A DNA stretch of 64,000 nucleotides, from the NCBI RefSeq assembly GCF_027213715.1, contig NZ_JAPWGM010000001.1, positions 806,001 to 870,000 of the forward strand, written 5' to 3'. Positions 18,655 through 27,307 of this stretch are shown in pieces. A program made the position numbers and the translations under genes. The notes under the pieces were generated by a model. That model did no database searches. It saw nothing but the letters and a program-made list of their open reading frames with translations, and had not been told where the DNA came from. Each line of letters opens with the position of its first letter. The stretch's first letter is position 1. Source of the stretch: Pedobacter punctiformis. GTDB taxonomy: Bacteria > Bacteroidota > Bacteroidia > Sphingobacteriales > Sphingobacteriaceae.

Positions 18655-19806
18655 TTAACCTTCAACCGTTGCTTCCTGCTGTGTTTTTAAAATTGTCTCT
18701 TCCGCTGTTGGAATGATAAAATAAAACTCAGACCCCTCGTCCGGTACGCTGTTAACACCAACAATACCTCCATGTCTTTTAATAATTTCCGAACAGATGT
18801 ACAAACCTATTCCCAAACCATTAAAACGGTTGCTGTTTTCTTCTACCCGATAAAATTTTTCGAATATTTTATGCTGTTGTTCTTTCGAAATCCCAATGCC
18901 AAAATCCTTTACTGATAAATATAACTTACCATCTTTAATATTGGTAGTTACATTTACCTGGTTAGTGCCCGGAGCATACTTAATCGCATTGGTAATAAAA
19001 TTAATTACGACCTGTTCAAGACGCATTTCATCACCATAAATGGTTTCGCTGGTTTTGCCAAGCTTGGTGATTTTGAAATCAGGATTGGATTGCTGCAACA
19101 TTTCAATGGCGTTGCTCACCATATTATCGACGCAAAAGTTTTGCATATTAAACTTAAGTTTGCCACTTTCTATTTTAGAAATGTCCAGCAAATCAACAAT
19201 AAGTTCGTTTAGTTTTTCCAGCTGAATGCTTGCCTTCTCTAAATGCTTTTGAGCTGTTGTTTTATCATCTTTATTCAAACTGCGTTGCAACAGCTGAATA
19301 TATCCTTTTACACTGGTTAGTGGTGTTTTTAATTCGTGACTGGCAATACTGATAAATTCATCTTTTTTGTGTTCTGCTTCCTTTCTGAATTCAATTTCTT
19401 CCAGCAACTTTTCCTGTACTTCATTAAGCTTTCTGCTTTGCTCATAAATGCGGTAAAAAGTTTTTATTTTCAATAAAAGCACATTAATATCAACAGGTTT
19501 GGTGATGTAATCCAATCCTCCGCTCATGTACCCTTTGGTAATAAACTTTAGCTCAGTGTTTACAGCAGACAGGAATATAATTGCAGTATCTTTGGCTTTG
19601 CTAAAACCAGAAATAGCCTCAGCAACTTCAAAGCCATCCATATCGGGCATTTGAACATCAAGAATAATTAAGACGTAATTATTTTTAAGAACCTTTTTAA
19701 GGGCCTCCTCGCCTGACGAAGCCGTATCGACCTCAAAATTGTGCGCCTGGAGTACTTTCTGCAAAGAAATCAGGTTTTCAGGCCTGTCATCAACAATGAG
19801 GATCAT
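18655..19806 (-). CDS. Response-regulator / histidine-kinase fusion (REC-HisKA-HATPase)
   Basis: A 383-residue soluble protein. An N-terminal receiver (Asp6, Asp7, phospho-acceptor Asp50 in IILDVQMPDMDGF, KPVD at 103-106) is joined by a helical linker to HisKA (phospho-His157 in IASHELKTP) and a HATPase domain with FGIGISKEQ and GLGIGLYICSEI. With a receiver in front of the kinase it can take phosphate from, or report to, another kinase. It lies 51 bases upstream of the large hybrid kinase in the same direction and is probably the first gene of the signalling transcript. Confidence 0.93.
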   Translation of the reverse strand: MILIVDDRPENLISLQKVLQAHNFEVDTASSGEEALKKVLKNNYVLIILDVQMPDMDGFEVAEAISGFSKAKDTAIIFLSAVNTELKFITKGYMSGGLDYITKPVDINVLLLKIKTFYRIYEQSRKLNEVQEKLLEEIEFRKEAEHKKDEFISIASHELKTPLTSVKGYIQLLQRSLNKDDKTTAQKHLEKASIQLEKLNELIVDLLDISKIESGKLKFNMQNFCVDNMVSNAIEMLQQSNPDFKITKLGKTSETIYGDEMRLEQVVINFITNAIKYAPGTNQVNVTTNIKDGKLYLSVKDFGIGISKEQQHKIFEKFYRVEENSNRFNGLGIGLYICSEIIKRHGGIVGVNSVPDEGSEFYFIIPTAEETILKTQQEATVEG

Positions 19807-19846
19807 GTTTATTAAACAAATAAGAATCTTGGGATGTGATTTAATT

Positions 19847-19878
19847 CAGTTGCGGGAAATATAAATCTCCCGCAACTG
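19847..19878 (-). other. Strong hairpin downstream of the ypfJ-like gene
   Basis: A perfect 11-bp stem (CAGTTGCGGGA at 19847-19857, TCCCGCAACTG at 19868-19878) with a 10-base loop, 37 bases past the metallopeptidase stop. No T run follows on either strand, so it may be a weak terminator or an mRNA 3' end structure. Confidence 0.55.
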
Positions 19879-19914
19879 TAAACAAACAGTGTTGTTTTAA
19901 AAAAGTTTTGCCTT

Positions 19915-20760
19915 TTATAAATTATTTGAATTAAAGGTGTCGCCTTGTCTGATATCTCCGGTTTCAAAACCTTTTTTAAACCAGTACATACGTTGTTGGG
20001 ATGTGCCGTGTGTAAAGGAATCTGGTTTAACATCTCCGGTAGCTTCTCTCTGCAGTTTATCATCACCAATTGCATTGGCTGCAGTTAAAGCTTCTTCAAT
20101 GTCACCAGCATCTAATCTAAAATCTTTTAAGTTTTGAGCATTATGCGCCCAAAGGCCTGCAAAAAAATCGGCTTGTAATTCTAATTTAACTGATAAACGA
20201 TTGTATTCGGCTTCGCTTACGCGACCACGGGCCTGATCTAATTTTTCTGAAATGCCTAATAAGTTTTGAACATGGTGACCAACTTCATGTGCTATAACAT
20301 AAGCCTGAGCGAAATCTCCGGCGGCCCCAAAACGGCTTTTTAGTTCATCGTAAAACGATAAGTCAATATAAACTTTATGATCGCCCGGGCAATAAAATGG
20401 CCCAACTGCGGCACTAGCATTACCACAAGCGGTTTGAACTCCCTCTCTGAAAAGTCTCAGTTTTGGCTGTTCGTATTGTTTACCCAATGCCTGAAATTCT
20501 TTATCCCAAACCTGTTCAGTGGATTCTAGTACACCTGACACAAATTTTGCCTGCGCATCATTTTCAGGAACCCCCTGCTTAACCTCTGTATTATTATCTG
20601 CAGAAAGTGGCATCTGGCTTACCAAACCCGTTAAGTCTTTTCCAAAAAACAGACCTAAAACTACGATTATAATACCTATACCACCACCTACAGCCGTGCG
20701 GCCACCGCCACCGCTTCTTCCGTCTTCTACATTATTACTTCCTTTGCCAAACCATTGCAT
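19915..20760 (-). CDS. Neutral zinc metallopeptidase, YpfJ / KPN_02809 family
   Basis: A 281-residue membrane-anchored protein with a Gly-rich cytoplasmic start (MQWFGKGSNNVED), one transmembrane helix (about 23-43) and a periplasmic zinc-peptidase domain. The metal motif HEVGH is at residues 158-162 in YVIAHEVGHHVQN, and the third ligand region is in ELQADFFAGLWAH. GNASAAVGPFYCPGDHKVYIDLSF (in part: GPFYCPGDHKVYID) is the family signature. Substrates are not known. It is a monocistronic gene by layout. Confidence 0.9.
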   Translation of the reverse strand: MQWFGKGSNNVEDGRSGGGGRTAVGGGIGIIIVVLGLFFGKDLTGLVSQMPLSADNNTEVKQGVPENDAQAKFVSGVLESTEQVWDKEFQALGKQYEQPKLRLFREGVQTACGNASAAVGPFYCPGDHKVYIDLSFYDELKSRFGAAGDFAQAYVIAHEVGHHVQNLLGISEKLDQARGRVSEAEYNRLSVKLELQADFFAGLWAHNAQNLKDFRLDAGDIEEALTAANAIGDDKLQREATGDVKPDSFTHGTSQQRMYWFKKGFETGDIRQGDTFNSNNL

Positions 20761-20870
20761 ATCTAAATCATTTTAATTTACTGAATAAAATTTTATCAGG
20801 AATTGTTATACTAAAGTATAAATTATTTTTGTTGAAAAAATGAATATTATTCTTTTGAGTTTATACTCAA

Positions 20871-20898
20871 AGAAAAGGCCAGACTTTATGCCTGACCT
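20871..20898 (-). terminator. Intrinsic terminator of gltX
   Basis: On the minus strand a 7-bp stem with one G-U pair (AGGTCAG / CTGGCCT) and a 9-base loop, followed by TTTTCTTT. It begins 20 bases past the gltX stop codon. Confidence 0.7.
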
Positions 20899-20917
20899 GC
20901 TTTTATCCTATTTAAGT

Positions 20918-22432
20918 TTAGCTGTTAAAAACTGTAATTGCCTTTTCAATTCTGTTTTTAGTTTCTCCGGCACCGAATAAAACAGCAATATCAAATACGC
21001 CCGGTCCAAATTTACCACCAACCAACATAATTCTGAATGGCAACATTAATTCTCCTGGTTTAAACCCTTTTTCTTCTGCCAATGCTTTAAAAGCGAGTTC
21101 AGCAGATGTGGCATCTGATAAATTCTGATTCAACCCTTCAGCATAAGCCGTAAAAAATGCGGCTTTCTCCTCCGTCCATTTTGGTTTAACTGCGGCTTCA
21201 TCATACGTTGCCGGTGAAGTAAAGAAATAGCTGCTTTGTGCAACAAAATCAGTTAATAAAGTACAACGGTCTTTAATTAAATCAATAACCGTATTTAAAA
21301 ATGTATTGTCTTTAACTTCTATATTATTTTCAGCTAATAACTGTTTAACCGTTGATTGAAGTTTATCTGCTGATGCATTTTTAATCCATTCGTGGTTATA
21401 CCATTTTGCCTTTTCGAAATCGAATTTAGCTCCCGCTTTACTAATTCTTTCAATAGAGAATTTTTCTTCCAGTTCGGCCAGGCTAAAAATTTCCTGCTCC
21501 GTACCATCATTCCAGCCCAATAAAGCAAGCATATTAATAAAGGCTTCCGGCAGGAAACCCATTTCTTTAAATCCTTTAGTTACATCGCCGGTTTTTGGAT
21601 CTGTCCAGTTCATTGCATAAACCGGAAAACCTAAACGGTCGCCATCCCGTTTACTGAGCTTACCATGTCCATCAGGTTTTAAAATTAACGGAAGATGCGC
21701 CCACTGTGGCATTTCACTTTCCCAGCCCAAGTATTTCCAAAGTAAAATATGGATCGGTGCCGATGGCAACCACTCTTCTCCTCTAAAAGCATGGGTAATT
21801 TCCATGGCTTTATCATCAACCACAACAGCCAGGTGATAGGTTGGCATTCCATCCGCTTTAAGCAAAACTTTATCATCAACCAAAGAGGTTTCAAAGCTCA
21901 CATCACCACGAATAAGATCGTTAAAATGCACATTTTCGTTTTCAGGAACTTTTATCCGGATTACATGTGGCGTTTTAGCTGCTAAAAGTTCTTCAACTTC
22001 ATTTATGGTCAGGGTTAAAGAGTTGCGCATGTCCATTCTTGACGCCTGCCCATATTGGAAATTTGGTATTTCTTTACGTTTAGCCTCTAAATCTTCAGGA
22101 GTATCAAAAGCATAATAGGCATAACCATCGTGAATAAGCTGTTCAGCAAATTTTCTATAACCTGGTTTGCGCTCACTTTGACGGTATGGGCCATAAATGC
22201 CTGGGTTAACCGGGCTTTCATCGGGCGTAATGCCGCACCAGTTTAAACAATCAGCAATATATTGTTCAGCGCCTTCAACAAAACGATTCTGATCGGTATC
22301 TTCTACACGTAAAACGAAAGTTCCGTTGTGCTTTCTGGCAAATAAATAATTAAACAGGGCGGTACGAACACCTCCTAAATGCAAGCCTCCTGTTGGGCTT
22401 GGGGCAAATCTAACTCTAACTTTTTTATCCAT
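20918..22432 (-). CDS. gltX: Glutamate--tRNA ligase
   Basis: Class I aminoacyl-tRNA synthetase that charges tRNA-Glu. The 504 residues contain the HIGH-type motif as HLGG in APSPTGGLHLGGVRTALF and the KMSKS-type motif as KLSKRDG near residue 258. The anticodon-binding helical domain occupies the C-terminal third. I chose ATG 22432 (MDKKVRVRFAPSPTG); an in-frame ATG six codons upstream adds MFNNPI, which is atypical. A -7 box (TATCTTTG) is present on the minus strand at 22508-22515. No amidotransferase genes are near, so misacylation use cannot be judged. Confidence 0.97.
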   Translation of the reverse strand: MDKKVRVRFAPSPTGGLHLGGVRTALFNYLFARKHNGTFVLRVEDTDQNRFVEGAEQYIADCLNWCGITPDESPVNPGIYGPYRQSERKPGYRKFAEQLIHDGYAYYAFDTPEDLEAKRKEIPNFQYGQASRMDMRNSLTLTINEVEELLAAKTPHVIRIKVPENENVHFNDLIRGDVSFETSLVDDKVLLKADGMPTYHLAVVVDDKAMEITHAFRGEEWLPSAPIHILLWKYLGWESEMPQWAHLPLILKPDGHGKLSKRDGDRLGFPVYAMNWTDPKTGDVTKGFKEMGFLPEAFINMLALLGWNDGTEQEIFSLAELEEKFSIERISKAGAKFDFEKAKWYNHEWIKNASADKLQSTVKQLLAENNIEVKDNTFLNTVIDLIKDRCTLLTDFVAQSSYFFTSPATYDEAAVKPKWTEEKAAFFTAYAEGLNQNLSDATSAELAFKALAEEKGFKPGELMLPFRIMLVGGKFGPGVFDIAVLFGAGETKNRIEKAITVFNS

Positions 22433-22507
22433 GATTGGGTTGTTGAACAATAAGTGATGATAATAAGTGCTAAAACACCTGCATCATCCACATATCGCGT
22501 AGCGGTA

Positions 22508-22515
22508 CAAAGATA
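22508..22515 (-). promoter_or_regulatory. -7 promoter box of gltX
   Basis: TATCTTTG on the minus strand matches TAnnTTTG and lies 76 bases before the gltX start. A clear -33 TTTG is not placed at 19 bases. Confidence 0.45.
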
Positions 22516-22565
22516 TGTTTTTTATGATTTTTTCGTTTTGTTATTGTATTTTGGCAAACCAAAGC

Positions 22566-23771
22566 ATGAACCCTTACGAAAAAAAACGCCGCTGGAAATT
22601 TTTCCTCCTTTTTTTTGCCATACTAATCGGCATAGCATCAGTATTTTACACTGATTCTTTTGTTAAAAAAATGGAGCGTGAAGAAGCCGATCAATTTCAC
22701 CTTTGGGTAAGAATACAGGAACGATCGATGTTATTATACGATAATGATGATTTTCGAACGATTGTTGAAACCGTTAGAAAAAACACCAAAACACCCGTTA
22801 TCATGGTCGATTCTGCCGGAAGTATCAGTTCCTTTTTTGGGCTCGACAGCACAAAAACTAATTATCCTACGGATTCAAAATTAACTTACGATAGTTTATA
22901 TTTTGTCCATCAGCTGGCAAAAATGAAAGCACAGCACTATCCGGATGAGATGAATATAATTGGCCGGAAATTTAAAGCCTATTATCGCGATTCCTTTATT
23001 TTAACCCAGTTAAGATACTTTCCATACATTCAAATGGGGGTGATTTTCCTTTTCCTGTTAACGGCTTATGCCGCGTTCAGTTCCTCGCGGAGAGCAGAAC
23101 AAGACCATGTTTGGGTTGGTTTAGCAAAAGAAACGGCGCACCAGCTGGGTACACCAATATCTTCATTAATGGCCTGGACAGAGCTCATGAAATCTAAATT
23201 TGATGCTGAAGATGATCCATTGATTGCCGAAATGGAAAATGACATTAAGCGACTGGAAATTATTACTGACCGTTTTTCTAAAATTGGTTCCAAACCCATT
23301 CTGGAAGACCATACCGTTTATATTGTCATCAGTAATTTTATTAGCTATTTCAAAGTAAGAACATCGGATAAAGTGAAATTTTCAATTACCGGGGATGAGC
23401 AGGTTCGGGCAATGTTAAATGTTCCGTTATTTGACTGGGTAATTGAAAACCTGCTTAAAAATGCGGCCAATGCCATCGAAAATGAGGGTTCTATTTCGGT
23501 TAATATTATTGAAAATTTAGCCAAAGAGCAGGTTTTTATTGATGTGACCGATACCGGAAAAGGGATTCCAAGATCTAAGTTTGATGCGGTATTTCAACCG
23601 GGCTACACGACCCGGAAACGCGGCTGGGGCCTGGGTTTATCTTTAACCAAACGTATTGTTGAGAATTATCACAGTGGAGAAATTTTTGTAAAGGAATCAG
23701 AAATTGGGAAAGGCACAACATTTAGAATTATATTAAAAAGTAGTTTAACATATGAACCGACCACTGCCTAA
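22566..23771 (+). CDS. Sensor histidine kinase (orphan)
   Basis: A 401-residue membrane kinase. Helix one (about 9-28) and helix two (about 160-180) flank a short periplasmic sensor region. A dimerisation domain follows, with the phospho-His in AKETAHQLGTPISSL, and a HATPase with LLKNAANAI, VTDTGKGI and GWGLGLSL. The start at 22566 (MNPYEKKRRW) gives a normal positive-inside N-terminus; the longer in-frame extension begins in the gltX promoter region. No response regulator is adjacent. The gene overlaps the next one by 20 bases and so is co-translated with it. Confidence 0.92.
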   Translation: MNPYEKKRRWKFFLLFFAILIGIASVFYTDSFVKKMEREEADQFHLWVRIQERSMLLYDNDDFRTIVETVRKNTKTPVIMVDSAGSISSFFGLDSTKTNYPTDSKLTYDSLYFVHQLAKMKAQHYPDEMNIIGRKFKAYYRDSFILTQLRYFPYIQMGVIFLFLLTAYAAFSSSRRAEQDHVWVGLAKETAHQLGTPISSLMAWTELMKSKFDAEDDPLIAEMENDIKRLEIITDRFSKIGSKPILEDHTVYIVISNFISYFKVRTSDKVKFSITGDEQVRAMLNVPLFDWVIENLLKNAANAIENEGSISVNIIENLAKEQVFIDVTDTGKGIPRSKFDAVFQPGYTTRKRGWGLGLSLTKRIVENYHSGEIFVKESEIGKGTTFRIILKSSLTYEPTTA

Positions 23772-24261
23772 CGAATACCCGGCTTGGGGAGAAACTTATA
23801 TCGGAAAAGTTGACGGAGACATTTTCCAGGTTTTGAATGATCAGATTACCAGCATTCCTGACCTATTTAGAAACAATGCTGGCAAAGAAAATTATGCCTA
23901 TGCTGAAGGCAAATGGACTTTAAAAGAAATGTTGGGACATATTATAGATACGGAACGTATTTTGGTGTATCGACTGACTTGTTTCGCCAGAAATGATCAA
24001 CAACCTTTACCTGGTTTTGAAGAAGATGATTATGTGATTAATGCCCGTTTTCATCAAAGGGAATTAGAAGATCTTCTTGAAGAATTTGTGGCACTGCGTA
24101 AAGCAAATCTTTATCTTTTTAAATCTTTAAATGAGGTAGAATTGAATAGAAAAGGAACTGCATCGAACAGAGAAATCAATGTAAAATCCATTTTATTTAT
24201 CGTTGCAGGTCACATTATTCATCACGTAAGCATATTAAAAGAGCGTTATCATGTGGTTTAA
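23752..24261 (+). CDS. DinB-superfamily (DinB_2) protein
   Basis: A 169-residue four-helix protein with the metal-binding histidine pattern of the DinB/YfiT fold: His in LGHIIDTERI and two more in AGHIIHHVSILKERY. Members bind a divalent metal, and several act as thiol-dependent transferases; the substrate here is unknown. Overlaps the kinase gene by 20 bases and the thioesterase gene by 11 bases, so the three form a tight operon. Confidence 0.88.
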   Translation: MNRPLPNEYPAWGETYIGKVDGDIFQVLNDQITSIPDLFRNNAGKENYAYAEGKWTLKEMLGHIIDTERILVYRLTCFARNDQQPLPGFEEDDYVINARFHQRELEDLLEEFVALRKANLYLFKSLNEVELNRKGTASNREINVKSILFIVAGHIIHHVSILKERYHVV

Positions 24262-24682
24262 AAAGTATACGCCTGAAGAATTAAACAACTGGCCCAAAAA
24301 TAACATCGGCGGAACGCTGGACATCAGGTATACTGAAATAACGGAGGATTCTATTTCGGGTACAATGCCTGTTGATGAGCGTACGCATCAGCCCTTCGGG
24401 ATTTTGCATGGTGGCGCCTCAGTAGTGCTTGCTGAAAGTTTGGGTAGCATTGCTTCTTTTATGTGCATTGACCCGGAGAAATACCTTGCAGTTGGTTTAG
24501 AAGTAAATGCAAACCACCTGCGTCCGGTTAAAAGCGGATTGGTTACAGGCGTTTGTAAACCATTGCATATTGGTTCTAAAACGCACGTTTGGGAAATAAA
24601 AATTTACAATGATCGTGGCAAAATGAGTTGCATTAGTCGTTTAACGGTTGCGGTAATTAACAATATCCAAAAAGGCCAATAA
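24251..24682 (+). CDS. Hotdog-fold acyl-CoA thioesterase (PaaI/MenI-like)
   Basis: A 143-residue hotdog thioesterase that hydrolyses acyl-CoA thioesters. The active-site region HQPFGILHGGASVVLAESLGS has the conserved HGG with a downstream glutamate; NHLRPVKSGLVTG is also typical. It resembles the MenI/YbdB-type DHNA-CoA or enterobactin-linked thioesterases, but no menaquinone gene is nearby. Its start overlaps the DinB-like gene by 11 bases. Confidence 0.88.
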   Translation: MWFKKYTPEELNNWPKNNIGGTLDIRYTEITEDSISGTMPVDERTHQPFGILHGGASVVLAESLGSIASFMCIDPEKYLAVGLEVNANHLRPVKSGLVTGVCKPLHIGSKTHVWEIKIYNDRGKMSCISRLTVAVINNIQKGQ

Positions 24683-24687
24683 TTTTC

Positions 24688-24725
24688 GGATATTTATTAC
24701 ATTTAAGTTAATCTACTAAATATCC
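24688..24725. repeat. Short inverted repeat before a lipoprotein gene
   Basis: GGATATTT (24688-24695) and AAATATCC (24718-24725) form a perfect 8-bp inverted repeat 22 bases apart, enclosing TACATTTA, a near -7 box, just upstream of the lipoprotein ATG at 24733. It could be an operator; the evidence is weak. Confidence 0.3.
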
Positions 24726-24732
24726 TCCTATT

Positions 24733-25170
24733 ATGAAAAGTGTCCTTCTTATTTTATCTATTGCATTAATTTGGAGCTGTAATCCAAAAACATCAAGCAA
24801 AACTCCATCTCAGGATACCGTTGTGGTCGCAAAAACTCCGGCAATAGGTGGGGCAAAAGACGAACATGGCTGTTTAATAGCAGCCGGCTATACCTGGTCT
24901 GTTCTTAAAAATGAATGCATCCGAACTTTTGAACAAAACAAGCTTCTGCCTGTAGAAAATAAGGAAAGCTATATTTTAGCAGCTTATTTTTTATTTAACA
25001 GCGACCAGACCAAAGCTGAATTATTTCTTCCGAAGGAAAAGCAAAGCATCATTTTGGAAAGAAGCGGAACTGAAGGAAATTACATCTGGAAAAAAGACGA
25101 CTTACAAATCTTTGGCTGGAAAGGTTATGCCTTAAGCAAAAATGGTAAGGTGATTTACCATAGCGAATAA
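24733..25170 (+). CDS. Small predicted lipoprotein, function unknown
   Basis: 145 residues with a lipoprotein signal peptide (MKSVLLILSIALIWSC; Cys16 as the lipidation site). After it come a Thr/Ser/Pro-rich linker, then EHGCLIAAGYTWSVLKNECIR with two cysteines that could pair. The C-terminal half is beta-rich and reads like a small sensory or inhibitor-type fold. No known catalytic motif. Expected location is the inner leaflet of the outer membrane. Confidence 0.75.
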   Translation: MKSVLLILSIALIWSCNPKTSSKTPSQDTVVVAKTPAIGGAKDEHGCLIAAGYTWSVLKNECIRTFEQNKLLPVENKESYILAAYFLFNSDQTKAELFLPKEKQSIILERSGTEGNYIWKKDDLQIFGWKGYALSKNGKVIYHSE

Positions 25171-25207
25171 AATAAAAAAGCCTGTTCCTAACTACTTGAA
25201 ACAGGCT
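25171..25207 (-). terminator. Intrinsic terminator of the DUF6249-like gene
   Basis: An 8-bp stem (AGCCTGTT at 25179-25186, AACAGGCT at 25200-25207) followed on the minus strand by TTTTTTATTTTATT. It is placed between two convergent genes and serves mainly the minus-strand gene. Confidence 0.75.
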
Positions 25208-25225
25208 AACAACTAAACTAAATTT

Positions 25226-25585
25226 TTATTGTTGTTTATCAAGCCATCTTTTTTCAAAAACGTAAGATAATACAAGACCTAAACCGCCAAATATTCCAAT
25301 TGCTCCAAAATAAATGGCTACTGCTTGTCCTTTTTGACCGTATTCCAGCTCTGGACCTAAAACACCGCGAACCGTAAATAATGCGACAATAAGACCTAAA
25401 CCAATACCGATTAGCAGTAAACCAAACTTTAAACTTAAAAAAGGTTGGGGGGCTGATTTGGATAATCCCGGATCAATGCCACGCTCAATCATGGCCATTT
25501 TTTCTTTGTTTGATAAATAACGTATTCCAAATATCATGGCGAATGCTCCTAAAAACATTGTTATCGCGACTAATTCTCCTGGCAT
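25226..25585 (-). CDS. Small three-helix membrane protein (DUF6249-like)
   Basis: A 119-residue membrane protein. Hydrophobic segments are at about 5-23, 51-72 and 88-107, with the motif NKEKMAMIERGIDP between the first two. That motif is shared by the Bacteroidota DUF6249 proteins, often found near ECF sigma genes. No catalytic feature is visible. It is transcribed alone. Confidence 0.75.
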   Translation of the reverse strand: MPGELVAITMFLGAFAMIFGIRYLSNKEKMAMIERGIDPGLSKSAPQPFLSLKFGLLLIGIGLGLIVALFTVRGVLGPELEYGQKGQAVAIYFGAIGIFGGLGLVLSYVFEKRWLDKQQ

Positions 25586-25721
25586 AATTATAATTTTTAA
25601 TGTTAATATTATTTTAATTTCTTTGAACCGTGTTCTGTGTATTATGACAACATGATTTTTAATCAGGTTACACCCTTACTAAAAAAAGTTTTTAATAGCT
25701 TTATCGCATTAAAAAAAGAAA

Positions 25722-26288
25722 TTGCAAAATCAGCTTAAAAATATCCCTGTCTTTTCTATGCTCAGCAATTCTTCTTTATTGCTTCTGGCTCCTCATTTTA
25801 AAATAATAGAGATGCAAAAGGGTGATGTATTAATTAAAGCGGATAATACAGAAGCATACTTTTATATTATTGACGAAGGTATTGCCCGTGCATATTCGCA
25901 TGGAGAAAATCAGCAGATTACCTTTTGGTTTGGTCAAAAAGGCGATGCTTTATTTTCTTACAACAGCTATATTAATGGCAAACCGGGGTACGAAAACATT
26001 GAACTTTTAGAAGATTGCCGCTTATTCAGGATTAAAACGAAAGATTTACTCTCTTTATATTCTACTCATATTGAGATTGCCAACTGGGGCAGAAAAATTG
26101 CCGAAAAGGAATTAATCGCTACAGAAAAACGGTTAATAGACCGCCTGTTTAAAACGGCAACGGAACGTTATCTGGAGTTTCTGCACCAATCTCCTCAACT
26201 GGCCAAAAAGGTTGCGTTAAAACACATTGCCTCTTATTTAGGGGTTACCCAGGTTACTTTAAGCAGAATAAGAGCCGATATTAAATGA
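25722..26288 (+). CDS. Crp/Fnr-family transcriptional regulator
   Basis: A 188-residue regulator: N-terminal cyclic-nucleotide-binding-type beta barrel (about 10-115, with MQKGDVLIKADNT) and a C-terminal winged helix ending HIASYLGVTQVTLSRIRADIK. The barrel lacks the arginine-serine signature needed for cAMP binding in Crp and has no cysteine cluster like Fnr, so its ligand, if any, is unknown. The start is a TTG at 25722; the next ATG is 12 codons in and would cut the barrel. A weak -7 box (TAGCTTTA, 25696-25703) precedes it. Confidence 0.9.
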   Translation: MQNQLKNIPVFSMLSNSSLLLLAPHFKIIEMQKGDVLIKADNTEAYFYIIDEGIARAYSHGENQQITFWFGQKGDALFSYNSYINGKPGYENIELLEDCRLFRIKTKDLLSLYSTHIEIANWGRKIAEKELIATEKRLIDRLFKTATERYLEFLHQSPQLAKKVALKHIASYLGVTQVTLSRIRADIK

Positions 26289-26311
26289 ATCATTTTTTAA
26301 CATTTGTAAAA

Positions 26312-26340
26312 TTGAATGCAACTTCCCAGGCCTACCTTTG
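26312..26340 (+). promoter_or_regulatory. Promoter of the SMR transporter gene
   Basis: TTG at 26312-26314, an 18-base spacer and TACCTTTG at 26333-26340: a very good Bacteroidota promoter. Transcription would begin near 26345, 13 bases before the ATG at 26358. Confidence 0.75.
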
Positions 26341-26357
26341 CATCAAATAACAAAAAC

Positions 26358-26678
26358 ATGAACTGGATTATATTAATTATTGCGGGATTATTTGAGGTTG
26401 GTTTCACTACTTGTTTAAAATTATCAAACAACTTTACAAACTTAAAATGGAGCCTTGGTTTTTTTATAGCCATTACCCTAAGCTTCGTTTTACTTAATAA
26501 AGCGGCGCAAACCTTGCCAATGGGTACTGCATATGCCGTTTGGACGGGCATTGGAGCGGTAGGAACCGTAATTATCGGGATTGTTTATTTTAATGAGCCA
26601 GCTACCTTTTGGCGTATCTTTTTTATCTGCACCCTTATTGCATCTATAGCCGGATTAAAGTTTTTTGCATCTCATTAA
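26358..26678 (+). CDS. SMR-family multidrug efflux transporter (EmrE/SugE type)
   Basis: 106 residues with four transmembrane helices, the typical size for a small multidrug resistance exporter that works as a dimer driven by protons. The essential membrane glutamate is present in IIAGLFEVGFTTCLKLS (Glu13), and the fold motif GTAYAVWTGIGAVGTVIIG is conserved. This sequence looks more like the SugE/Gdx guanidinium-exporter branch than EmrE, but that call is uncertain. ATG 26358 was chosen because an extended frame would overlap the promoter. Confidence 0.92.
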   Translation: MNWIILIIAGLFEVGFTTCLKLSNNFTNLKWSLGFFIAITLSFVLLNKAAQTLPMGTAYAVWTGIGAVGTVIIGIVYFNEPATFWRIFFICTLIASIAGLKFFASH

Positions 26679-26725
26679 GATAAATCTGTAACCTGTTTGC
26701 CCCTGATGTTGTCTTACCACTAAGC

Positions 26726-27307
26726 ATGGTGCAAAAATTTACTGATTTAGAGTTGATACAAAATATATTGAACGGCCAGACCGAACAGTATGCTTTGCTG
26801 GTAAAACAACACCAGCGCTTTGTATTTACCCTGGCTTTAAGATTTGCAAAAAACAGAGAAGATGCTGAAGAAATTGCGCAGGATTGTTTTGTTAAAGCCT
26901 ATAAAGCTTTGGGTACATTTAAACAAACCTCAAAATTTAGTACCTGGCTGTATACAATTACCTATACAACCGCAATGACTTTTTTAAGGAAAAAACGTTT
27001 AGATACTTCTTCTATCAGTGATGAAGAGACTTTTATCCAATTAGAAAATCATACTTCGGCGTTTAATGCAAATGTTTATGAACAACAAAACAGCCATGTG
27101 TTTTTAAATGAAGCCATTAACATGTTGCTGCCAGACGATGCGGTAATTATTTCCTTATTTTACAAAGGTGAACAAAGTCTTGAGGAGATAGGAGAAGCGT
27201 TGAACATGGAGCCGAATACCATTAAAGTAAAATTGCACAGGGCCAGACAAAGGCTTAAAGAAAAATTGCAATATTTGTTAAAAGATGAAGTAAAGGAGTT
27301 ACTATGA
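26726..27307 (+). CDS. ECF RNA polymerase sigma factor
   Basis: A 193-residue sigma-70 family factor of the extracytoplasmic-function type. Region 2 (about 20-90) includes FAKNREDAEEIAQDCFVKAYKAL and SKFSTWLYTITYTTAMTFLRK (each given within the length limit in parts); region 4 (about 130-185) includes YKGEQSLEEIGEALNMEP and KVKLHRARQRLKEKL. It overlaps the next gene by 4 bases (ATGA), a classic sigma / anti-sigma arrangement. Confidence 0.94.
   Translation: MVQKFTDLELIQNILNGQTEQYALLVKQHQRFVFTLALRFAKNREDAEEIAQDCFVKAYKALGTFKQTSKFSTWLYTITYTTAMTFLRKKRLDTSSISDEETFIQLENHTSAFNANVYEQQNSHVFLNEAINMLLPDDAVIISLFYKGEQSLEEIGEALNMEPNTIKVKLHRARQRLKEKLQYLLKDEVKELL

Noticed and set aside
19812-20075. 87-residue minus-strand ORF at the end of the metallopeptidase gene
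   Set aside because: It overlaps the zinc-peptidase coding frame and the hairpin downstream; a shadow frame.
24688-24725. Rho-independent terminator after the thioesterase gene
   Set aside because: The inverted repeat has a 22-base loop and no T run after it; it was kept only as a weak inverted repeat.
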